From assembly GCA_033002965.1 (NCBI GenBank), contig JAURVB010001772.1, positions 62,001 through 126,000 of the forward strand: a stretch of 64,000 bases of DNA, read 5' to 3'. The notes beneath the pieces were generated by a model, which was given only the letters and a program-made list of their open reading frames with translations, was not told the DNA's origin and did not search any database. The position numbers were made by a program, and so were the translations under genes. This DNA comes from Piper betle. Lineage: Eukaryota; Streptophyta; Magnoliopsida; Piperales; Piperaceae. Shown here piece by piece: positions 34,726 through 44,470 of the stretch. The number at the start of each line of letters is the position of its first letter. The stretch's first letter is position 1.

Positions 34726-35753
34726 ACCTTTCACCAAGTTTGGCTCCTATACATGTTTATAGAACCCAATATAGTTGGTTCATAAAACTTGCAGATAACT
34801 CTTTATGGGCATAACAAGACCAAGATTAAGTAAATATGCAATCTGCAACACAAATATGGTATTTTCACTAAAACAACGAGCATATAGTAGTAAAAAATAT
34901 ATAACTATTTTTATAGAACTTCAAATGCGATAAAACTAATTTTAAATGTTCTTAAGACACAGATAGATATGAATAAAATACTACAAAAATTAAGCCTCAA
35001 CAAAACAACAACCACATATGCATACTAACCATGAAAAAAAGGGTAAATGTGAAACCTTTACCTCAACCAATTCCTAGGGGAGGTCTCTTGGGGTTTTTTA
35101 TAGAAAAGGAAAAGGTCTTTAGTGCAAGGGTGCCCTCCTAGCACTTTTGCACTGGACTCTACAAGCTGGACCATGGATAGCCGGGAAGCCCGAACACGCA
35201 ACTTGATGAACCAAACCGCACGCAAGGTCGGGTCAGACTACTGGGCACAAGGGCGTTGATTGAGCGCCTTAGCATCTAGGGAAAGAGGGGGGAAAGTTTC
35301 CAATTTGGGAGCAAGGGTGCTAGGCGAGCGCCTTTGCACCCATATCCAAAACCCTAAACCTGCTAAGTGCTAATGCAAGGGTGCTTTTGCACCAAGTACC
35401 AATTGCGTGCACTTAAGTTTTGCACCCTAAGGCGGCATGGGCGACCTCGAGATTTGTGCCATATGTTCTGTTGGGGTTAGGATCGACTGAAATTGGGTAA
35501 GAATACATATCAAACACCCTAGATTTGTAAGAGACATGGCCCTAAAACTAAATATACTTGACTCAAATAAAAAAAAAAAGCTGATATGGTGTAATGTCTA
35601 GCTGGGTGGTGCCAAACACCGTAGGAGATTAAAGCCGTATGTTGCACAAACATATCACACATACGCATGAGACAAAAAGGGTTGAGATGCAACTAGATTG
35701 GGTCACGACCGAATTGAAGCCAAAATTGTTGGTTGGAAAGCTTGGGTTTTACA
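34726..35753 (-). mobile_element. Right arm of copy C
   Basis: It runs from copy B's target duplication to the GGGTTTTACA terminus. It includes a repeated phrase about 'AGCACTTTTGCAC' / 'GCGCCTTAGCA' near 35110-35420 that gives a slightly periodic look. No protein-coding signature was seen. Confidence 0.5.
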
Positions 35754-35826
35754 AATGCTTTCTCTTTACAAAAAATACATGACCCAAGCTCCTAAGCCAA
35801 TTTATTTGTCAACATATGCCCACTCC

Positions 35827-36283
35827 GAGGGTTGCTAAACAAGCGAACGAGCTAAGTTTGACTTGTGTTCGAACTCGGCTTGAGATCGAATGAGTTTTTA
35901 ACATACATGTTCGAGCTCGAATACCAAGCCAGCATGGATATCTTCAACTTGAAGACTTGCCATCTAAGCTATCTCACTACTTTGTTATTATATTGTATAT
36001 CAATAAATATAACTAGTTACAATTAAACTTATTAATATATATATATATATATCACACACACACACACAATATAAAGATGATATTATTATATCATTTTATC
36101 AAGTCAACTTCGAGTTATAACCAAGTTGAGTCGAGTCGAACACTACCGTGCTTAAAATTGGCTTGAAGGATTCGAGTTCGAGTCAAGTTCGAACTCGAGC
36201 ATTTAAATGTCGAGTTTCGAGTCGAGTAGAATCAAGCCGAACACCAAATGCTTACGAGTTGGCTCACTCAATTAACAGCCTTA
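35827..36283 (+). mobile_element. hAT-like MITE with terminal inverted repeats
   Basis: The left end GAGGGTTGCTAAAC and the reverse complement of the right end, TAAGGCTGTTAATT, are imperfect inverted repeats of the TAGGG-type seen in plant hAT derivatives. The flanking 8-mers CCCACTCC and CCCGCTCT match at six of eight positions, consistent with an aged 8-bp target duplication. The interior is GAGTTCGAG-rich with an AT/CA microsatellite (about 36030-36067). No transposase is present. Confidence 0.65.
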
Positions 36284-36618
36284 CCCGCTCTCAAAACAAG
36301 ATGCCCTCGTATTTGGAGGAAAAAAAAGTTAAACTCATAACTAAGTTAAACCAACTTAAGCTTATAACTGAGGAAGATTCATTTAATAAAATAAAATGCA
36401 CCCAATTGTAAGCAAAAAGTTTTTTTATTTATTTTGTTGCTTTACATTTGCATTCCAATTGAATGATTTATTTATTTTTAAGTGGGTGTGAGCTATTGAA
36501 CGAATTAGATTTTTCTCCATTGTAGCGGGCATATTATGTCCATGTAAATATATTTATCTGTATATGATATATTTTTATATTTTAAATTTTTAAAATTTTA
36601 ATAAAGAATTCTTGCAAG

Positions 36619-36953
36619 TAGGGTTATTAATTGAGCGAGCCATCTCACGAGCATTTAGTATTCGGCTCGGCTCGACTCGACTCGAAACTCGATACTTAAA
36701 TATTCGAGCTCGAACTCGACTTAAACTCGAATCTTACGAGCCAAGCTTGAGCAAAGCCGTGTTCGACTCGACTATATAAAATAATATAATAATACAGTCT
36801 TTATATTATATATTATTATATTATATATGTATATATTTATATACAATATTATAATAAAAAAGTGAGATAGATAAGATGGTAGGTAATTATTTTAATTTTT
36901 AATCGAGCCTATTTTTGAACTCGACTCGCTTGAAAGTTCGTTTATCGGCCTTA
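36619..36953 (-). mobile_element. Second hAT-like MITE, opposite orientation, 335 bp
   Basis: It starts TAGGGTTATTAATTGAGCG; the reverse complement of the other end reads TAAGGCCGATAAACGA. The flanking 8-mers CTTGCAAG and CTCGCATG match at six of eight positions. The interior is the reverse complement of the element at 35827, so the two lie in inverted orientation 335 bases apart. Confidence 0.65.
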
Positions 36954-38118
36954 CTCGCATGGTTCGCTTCCTAAATAAAGTCAATTTTAAATATTTGTAA
37001 GGAGGGTCCATAAATACTCATACACGTGGACTAAATACGATACTTAGTGAGGACCCCACAAAAAAATAAATCACGTTTGTTTCCCTTTCACATCTTTTCC
37101 CCATAAAAGTTCCCCTACTGCCACGTCGCACTATTTACACGAACCTTCTTCCCTTCTATGTTGCTCCATCTTCTCCACGCTCCAACTCCTGCCCCCTTCG
37201 AAGAACCCTTTCCCTCTTATATCCTTTCCTTTTCTTGCGAAGTTTTCCTATCCCAAAAGTAATATAACTCTTCTAGCAGGGCTCAAAAATCCCCGTCATT
37301 TCATTCATTCAACTGTTCTCGCATGGTCCTTATAAGCCACGATCAACTCCATACGCTTGCTATGAAGAGTAAATCAGAGCAGTACGTGAACCTGCTATTG
37401 TTTTACACCTGCAAATAAAGGTGCAAGGCAGTACTTGAACCTTGTAAGGGTCTAAATATGAAATTTTAATTGGTGGATGAACCGCGTCATCATGGAACAG
37501 AGGAGCCCAATATGTCAAAGAGGAATAAATCATGCAAACAACATCTTGTAAGTAGTTTAGGGAAAGTTGTGTTCATGGGCAGAAAGGTTTTGCCTTTGCA
37601 AGAATTTTGTATCATGTTGTTCATTATTATCCTTAGATGCAATCATCTATTTGATTTCAGTTCTCACAAGTAGTATCTCAAAATTTTCTATTTCTTTCAT
37701 TTAGATCTAGTTACAAAGTCAAAATGAAGACCAATAAAGGAATAGGTGAGCATGAGTAAAAATTGGCATTGCATAAAAAGGAACACAGCCAATAGAGAAA
37801 AACAGAGGATATATATTGTGAAAATAAATAAATAAATAAGTATTTTTGGAAAAATAAGAAAAAATTAAAAGAGTTTCCAACTGAGTAGTTCTTTCTTGTG
37901 AGCAGGTACGGAGGACGGCAATGGAGGGGTTGGTGAGGGAGACGATTGGAAAGGAAAGTGCTGATGTGGGTCATATATGAGGTGGCTCGGTTGCCACGTG
38001 AGAGTGGGGAATATTTGTGGGGAAAACTGGTGGTGTGGCCCAAGGTTACCCTTGGGTTCGGGGGAGAAAATTAGTATAGTCGCGTTTGCCGGTGTGGGAA
38101 ACGACGCCGTCCGCCAAC
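36954..38118. other. Spacer before the dehydratase pseudogene; 5' exons not found
   Basis: The N-terminal part of the homologous enzyme (membrane segment and Gly-rich nucleotide loop) should be encoded upstream of 38119, but no matching segment was found. A pyrimidine-rich stretch at 37080-37260 and a G-rich stretch at 37910-38100 are unassigned. Confidence 0.35.
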
Positions 38119-40960
38119 TTTAGATCGTTATGCTGTGGCTACTAGAAATGACGTTGGACACCCAAAGCCATGTTCCTTCAGAAGCATTTTTCATCAATTT
38201 TTGCAGAGTGCTACATTGATGTTAGAGTTCAGTTATATGATGCATCCCGAGGATGCAGTACTTTCTGGCCATCCAGATTTTGAACTAGATTGCATCGACA
38301 ATATAGATACTAAGGTATCACGTTTAGCTAATGATGATCTGTTATGAAGCTTAATATTTACATACTATCGAATTCTTATCACCTGTTACACAATTTAAAA
38401 TGTTTTTGAGATAATCAATTTAGAATGTTGAGTACATGCAACCAACAGCAAGTGGCAGGTTGGCTGTGGTGGGATTGCCTGTAGAAATTATATTGCCTAT
38501 TGAAACAGTTGCATTATCTTGTTCTCTAATCGGTCGCACTTCTTGCTGCATGTGTGCGGAGAGGCTTGAAGGTCCTTTCAGCCACCGGTGCTGGAGCCAG
38601 AGCAGATCCAACACGAATCCGGATAGCCGATCTGAAGGAATCAATAAATGATCGCCTGTCTCGAGCTGTATGTTATTTAATCTACAGGCATCTATCTTCT
38701 CTTGTAGAGCTGAGTTGTGACGTGTGTGACTTCATTTCCGCTTTAAACAGGTTAGATATCGGTTGAAAAGGGACCATAATATTGAAGGTGGAGTGCCCGT
38801 TGTTTTTTAATTGGAGAAACCAAAAGTCAATCTCCTTCCGTTCAAAGGACCTAATGTAGAAGAAGAAAATCCTTCAGATTATCAGGTGCATGTTGACCTA
38901 TTGGAGAGATGTTGCGGCCATGATTTTTGCCTGGTGCTTTGTCTTCTCAGGCGTTTAGATGTGTGGGAGGCTATTGACTAGCCATATTGCTGTCTGCACA
39001 CCAGGCCTAATAAGCACGCCCATCAAGATCATTCGTTATAGATTAGGCTTTCAAATATAAAATAATCTTTGTGCATTTTTTCTTTGTGTTAGTGTGTTTA
39101 TATGCTTTGCATGTCGCTGCAGTCTGCACTTTTAAAGTTGGACTAATCAGTTCTTGGTTTCAATGAGATAGGTTGTTCCAGGGTTCAGAGTTCGTATCAT
39201 TCCAGTAGTGGGGACTATCCCTGCTATTTTTGGGCAGATAATGGCCTCTTATGTGGTGACCCAACTGGCTGGGATGTGTGTTTAAACAGAACCAGTCATC
39301 AATCTGGATCTAGATCATTATCGAATTCTTTACGAGCGTCTTGCCTAACACGAGGAGCTTTTGTATGGATCTACTTCACAAGTTCAGGTATTAATTCTTT
39401 AAAGATTATATACATGCAGATAATTTTGCAACTTGAAAGGATAAGGAAAAAGTTTGAGACATCCGTTTGTTACTTATTATCGGAGACCACATTGTCCCAG
39501 TATTTCATCATTCAATATGAATTATAGTTATTCCTTTTTATCTAAAATGATTGGCCTTTTCTTCAAGATGGAAAGTATGATTTGCCTTGTTCTTTATACT
39601 TGATATCTTTTGAAAAATATTAATAAGATTTTGCTTGCTTGAGGCTGCGTGTATTACTAATTATACTCCATATCAAACGATAAAGATCGCAGATAATCCT
39701 ATTCTTCCACTTCTTCTGATTGTAATTTTTAGGTTTGTCAAACTTAAGGGGGAGAAAGACATGATGAATGTCACGGATATGAATTGTATTCCTTCAATTC
39801 TTCTAATTGTAGATTTTTAGGTATGTTAGACATTTAAAAAGAAAATAAGAAAAACAATAATGGCACCTCTAGAAGTACTGACCTGAGCCAATTCTGTTCA
39901 CTGTACGTGCTAAATGTCCAAAGTGATAGCATGTAAGATCTTGGACATGCGCAACCTGATTTTGTGTTTAAGCAATATCATCTTGGAATGGTTATGAGAG
40001 GCGGCTGGATCACCCATCATCATTAATTCTTCTCTTATATAAAATACGTTATCTTTGCACTCAAATAGTTAACAACTTTCTTTTGTGGACTTTAAAAATA
40101 TGCTGTTGGTTCACTACAATATATTGTTGAATGTTTGATCATATGGCTGAGATGTGATACAGGTAGATGTTGAGGAGGTGGTGTATGTTGTAAAAGAATT
40201 GTGGCGGGGACGCAGTGCAAGAGACCAATCAGGGATTAGTGGAGGCCGAGGAACTTGGAGATCAATAAAAAGTCTAATGTTTGTTAGGTAAACTTCAATA
40301 ATATGGTTTTAGTAGATTCCATTAAAGCGAATGGGATGCTTGTGTGCTGCTTGTATAGAAGCGCTTAACACAACTATCTGGGTGGTGTGGCACCAAATTT
40401 TTTTATTATAGTATGTACTTCTATTAAGGCCTTGACGTCAATTTTTTTATAATCCTATCTTCTGTGGCTTCAAAATTCTCGATTATGATTTATAAAAATA
40501 TAACATGTATGTTTTTTCATCTTCACAACATTTTCAGCAACTATGACTTTCAATTAGAAGAAGAATCTTCTTTCTTCTCAGTTATACCACAAGTTAGAAA
40601 CTTGTGTAATACTAATATCAATGCTAAATTGCTATCCTTCTTTTTCGTTTTAGGTGGGATCAAGCAAAACCAGCTTGTGTCAGATTTGATATTGCTGATT
40701 TTAAAGAGGTAAAGTTTGTTCAAAGCGTGAAGTTAGTATTATATTATATGAATTTGCATAATGGCATCGCTGCTTATAGTTGAGTAGTCTTCTTTCTTCG
40801 TATGTTTTTATGAGACTCTGAGAACACTCATTCTTTGTTTGTTTAGGCTGATGAGCACGAGTCAAGGACAACTGAACAAATAAGGCAGAATGAGCCAGAT
40901 TTTTTACACGAGTAACAAGCACATTAAAGAGAGCTGAACAAGGCTTCAGAGTATATAAGT
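38119..40960 (+). pseudogene. tRNA threonylcarbamoyladenosine dehydratase (TcdA-like, ThiF/E1 fold) pseudogene, introns retained
   Basis: Intact relatives cyclise t6A at tRNA position 37. Exon remnants in order: 38119-38314 (YAVATRNDVG..., SGHPDFELDCIDNIDTKV), about 38533-38667 (LLAACVRRGLKVLSATGAG, then ARADPTRIRIADLKES), 38751-38885 (VRYRLKRDHNIEGG), 39172-39387 (VPGFRVRIIPVVGTIPAIFG), 40163-40287 (VDVEEVVYVVKELWRGRSA), 40654-40708 (RWDQAKPACVRFD) and 40847-about 40950 (ADEHESRT). Damage: two frameshifts in the first exon, restoring frame only after about 35 codons; a TAA after GGVPVVF; two TAA codons in exon 39172-39387; a shift before TRVTSTLKRAE in the last exon; and loss of the 5' exons. 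The ThiF residues D..DNIDTK and ATGAG are still readable. Introns are in place, so this is an unprocessed pseudogene. Confidence 0.9.
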
Positions 40961-41795
40961 TTGTGCAGCACATTTTCAACTATTAAATTTTCATTTATAT
41001 GATTGAGCTATGGACCTAAAGCCAACTTTTGATTTTGAATCAGGAAAAAATCAGTCGACTCCAATGGCTTTAGATCTTTGGCCCAGCCACTGATTATGCG
41101 GCAATGTTCAACCACTAAGTTATTGAAAGGGAAATCGAAGGTCGTTTGAACAAACCACGGACAATATGAACTATTGTGTCCCCATTATATTTTTTTTGTC
41201 CAAACCCCATTTTTTGACCTGGTAATAAATATCAATTCACTAGGAAAGATTAAAGAGAAATATTTTTAGTGTGCCCTTCTGCCAACCACAAATGACTCCT
41301 CAAAAGAGGTTTAAATGGCGCTCTCTTATAGTTAAAAAAGGGAAAAAGATATGGTGTTGTATACCTCATAGTTTATATCAGTTATACTTTTAATTTGATT
41401 TTTCATGGGTTTTACACAATGTGGTTTATATATATGGAAAGTATAGGACATGAGTGGTTAATAAAATTTCATATATATATATATATTTTACATCAATATG
41501 ACTTATTTTTATATTTTTAAAATATACATTAGTTTAAAGATATTTTGAAATTAATTTTTATTACAATAATTTTTATAATTAAGATGAAAATGCTAAAAGT
41601 ATTATATTAATTTGAAATTCTATAAATGTCCTAATTATTATTTTTTAATATTTATCTATGTGGATTTTGACTAGTAGGATCCACTAAATTATTTCCAATT
41701 AAATTATAGCTCATATAAGGCTATATGAGCAATAGTTTGTGTATGCAAGACTCTTTCCGAAAGTAAGGAACTTTTATTACTTGCATAATTGGGGT
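40961..41795. other. AT-rich intergenic DNA
   Basis: Nothing recognisable apart from an AT dinucleotide run at about 41472-41486. Confidence 0.4.
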
Positions 41796-42380
41796 TAGGG
41801 GTGGGCATGAACAACCAAATAACCATGTTTGATTGACATTTGAAGTGTTAAACCAAATTCAACTTGATTGATTATGATCAAAGAAAAACAAATCATGCAG
41901 GAACATTTCTTTATCCAATCGAATAATCGACCGAATCACTGACATAATTTATAAATTAATGTTATTAGTGCCATTTTTAAAGTTCATTATCAAATTATTA
42001 TTAAAAATTATTAATTTTAAATCACATCAACTTTAGATTTTACACGGCAAAATAAAAATTCCTATTCAAATATTTTTTTAAATTCTTTTTAAAATTTTTA
42101 TGGTAATTGATATAAGAGAAACTAGGAAAAATAAAAGAGAGTGATTGTATAAACGTGATATTAGTCTTTTGTAAGAAAAATTAGTATTTATAACGGGAGA
42201 AATGATTATTAGATAAAATAATAAATATGTTATAAAAGTAAAATCTTATTTTAATCATGTCAGCAGTAAATGACTTAACAGAAGAATTTTGATGGTGGGT
42301 GACTGGTTTTTTCCATAAGGTGATTGGATGGACAAGGTTAATACCTTATATGCAGTTCGACCAATGGACACTCACCCCTA
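41796..42380. mobile_element. hAT-like MITE, 585 bp
   Basis: It begins TAGGGGTGGGCA; the reverse complement of its right end reads TAGGGGTGAGTG. The flanking 8-mers ATTGGGGT (41788-41795) and ATTAGGGC (42381-42388) match at six of eight positions with two transitions, as in an aged hAT target duplication. There is no transposase frame. Confidence 0.6.
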
Positions 42381-42641
42381 ATTAGGGCAGTGGGATTCCA
42401 AAAGTAGTTTATTTATATGTTTTTCGCATTGATGCTAGCATATTTATGGTACAAATTTAGTAACCCTAATCACTGTGCTTAACTGCTATGGAGAATAATC
42501 CTATTACCGACTATGTTTGATCAGCGCACCAAATTCTTTGGTAAGCATGCATCCTTTTTCTCAATTGCTGTGAAGGAATGTCGTCAGGAAAAGGGGCGAG
42601 AAATCACTAGGAGGACCTGTCACTCTCGCATAGCTGGGTTG

Positions 42642-43650
42642 TCAACAAACTATCCAGAATTTTCCAGTCAATAAATCCTGGTTCAAGATCAAACCTCTCC
42701 TCGTCCGTCGCAGCATTTCTGGTCTGGAGTAGAGAATCCCTGGAGTTGGAGCTTGTGGGGGAGGTAGACTGCTAAGCTGCGGGCATACCTGCATTGTCTT
42801 AGCTGCTTCTTTGTATTGGTCATAGTCGTTAGCTCGTCCATGATGATAGCACAGCGCATCTTCTATAGGTGCTCGGTATTCAAAATTACTCTTATCTTGA
42901 AGATAAGGCGGAGAACTGCAACATCTATAACTGGGTCTTTGGCAGTAAGGGCTCTGCTTTCTGAACGCTTTGCACACAACCCATCCTTCTTCCTGCATAG
43001 ATAAGATTTAGAATGGTTTTATATTATGTAACCTATCAAAAGGTGAAAAACTAGCAGAGCACAAATTAAGACATGATATACGAGACGCGAATGGAGGAGC
43101 CAACATGCCTGTGGGGGTCCGTATTCACATGTTTGGAGCCGGTACTCATGAATAACCCACTCGGTCTTCCTCCCATTAGGCGCCCGACCTCTATAGAAGA
43201 CCAAAGTCTTTCTCATCCCTATTATCCTATCCTTGGAGAGCACCACCTTGTCTCTACCAGTTGCCTTCCAAAACCCTGCGGCTGTTGCTCTATTTGTTCT
43301 TGTTCCTGTTGGATACTTCTTGTCTTTGTGACTGAAAAAGTACCACTCAGTTTGCTCCTCATAACCAAGCTTGCACCTGGCTGCATATATGTACATGATA
43401 TATATATTAATAAAATGCATGTCAATCAGCACATGATCCCATTGGGTACTGTTAATTCATTAGTACGTGTATAAGATTAACCCTTACCATGAAGATCCCA
43501 TGGTTCAATTCTGTATAGATCTATGTCTGTGATTAATCCCAAGTCTATACTCTGAGACTTAACTTTCCTAGTAAGGTAATAGCCAACAAGCTCCTCCTCG
43601 GTAGGATGGAACCTGAACCCGGGTGGAACACATGAAAAGTCTGCCTCCAT
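42642..43650 (-). CDS. NAC transcription factor, VND/NST/SMB group, with a C-terminal frame problem
   Basis: This is a nuclear DNA-binding regulator of the group that controls xylem vessel, fibre and root-cap cell-wall differentiation. Minus-strand exons are 43650-43488, 43380-43109 and 42992-42642, giving about 261 residues as read. All five NAC subdomains are present: [53 protein letters not shown] with [30 protein letters not shown], and [10 protein letters not shown]. Intron 2 starts with GC (CAG then GCATGT). The 5' UTR seems to contain an intron: an acceptor lies at about 43674 and a possible donor (CAG then GTGCG) at about 44341. The last exon ends out of frame with its own conserved end: in another frame the same DNA encodes [13 protein letters not shown] and stops at 42607, matching the Trp-Gln box of this group. 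One indel between about 42700 and 42790 would explain it. Confidence 0.9.
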
Positions 43651-44470
43651 TTATGTTTCGTATTAACTATACCACCTGCAAACAAGATCAGCTAATTACG
43701 CCAACAGATGATATATATACAAGAGTAAAACAATCGTTTCATGTTGAGACTAAATAAGGGGGCGGGATACAGAATGCTTAAATAATGTGATTTCTTGTGC
43801 ACATAAAAGCAACATGCTGGGATATATATTAATTCCTCAAACTTGTGTAAAACGGTTTAATATGCGACTGGCTAGATAGGAAGGCCGCTTTCATATCCAA
43901 AGAAATTCGTCACTCACATATGCATCAGTACTATGAGACCATGTTTCTGTGTATATTGAAGTTGTAAAGAAGAAAAGAAAGGAGCTGTTATCATTGACTT
44001 CACTAATCTTATCTCCACATACAATGCCATCGTTATTATTGCTTGGTGTTCGCACTTTCCACAGCAATAGAGCTGTCAATACTCATTACCCAACACACTA
44101 GCTAGGCCGAGTGCGGCCATATCTAGAAGGGTACTGCACTGGTTTTAGTTTTATTAGCCGAGAAGCCAATCAAGTAACTGATCTATGTGATGGAATCTAT
44201 CAAGAAGCAAGTTGGTCGACTAGCTAATTAGCAACAAGCTTCTTCACCAAAAATTGAATGTATTTCACATACACCTAACTAATTGGACGTAGCTACCTTT
44301 TAGATTATATATGCAGTAAATTAGATAATCCTAAACGCACCTGGTTAGATCGGATAGAAGTATAATTCTACTGCAATATTAAGGGGCGGGGAAGAGCCTG
44401 CTGTTGAAGAAGAGAAGCAATTAGGGTTGTGGTGTAGATATGAGAGAAGAAGGGACACCTCAGGGATTAT
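43651..44470 (-). promoter_or_regulatory. 5' UTR, leader intron and promoter of the NAC gene
   Basis: A pyrimidine-rich leader (about 44342-44460, minus) ends in CAG at a GTGCG donor near 44341. The acceptor TTTGCAG near 43675 lies just upstream of the ATG at 43650. An ATAATCC-like box at about 44465 may be the TATA region. These are readings by eye without transcript evidence. Confidence 0.4.

Larger units (their letters stand above)
25828..35753 (-). mobile_element. Solo-LTR-like Ty3/gypsy-type sequence (copy C), split by two later LTR insertions
   Basis: On the plus strand it begins TGTGACACCCC at 25828 and ends GGGTTTTACA at 35753. Read on the minus strand these are a TGTAAAACCC start and a GGGGTGTCACA end, the same termini as copies A and B. 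The left arm (25828-27614), reverse-complemented, follows the 3' part of copies A and B in order: a GTTTTATCGGATCCC block, GCCTATTA, TATGGAGG..G.GAGGGC, CGGACC, then GGTTCAC...GGGGTGT. Removing A and B with one target duplication each leaves about 3.75 kb. The flanking 5-mers (AATAT and AATGC) match only partly, as expected of the oldest copy. The middle and right arms are too diverged to align by eye. No PBS or polyprotein was seen. Confidence 0.65.

Noticed and set aside
43019..43432. N-terminal extension of the NAC middle exon frame ([18 protein letters not shown]...)
   Set aside because: It is intron 1 read through; the acceptor at 43381 and the NAC join from exon 1 are clear.
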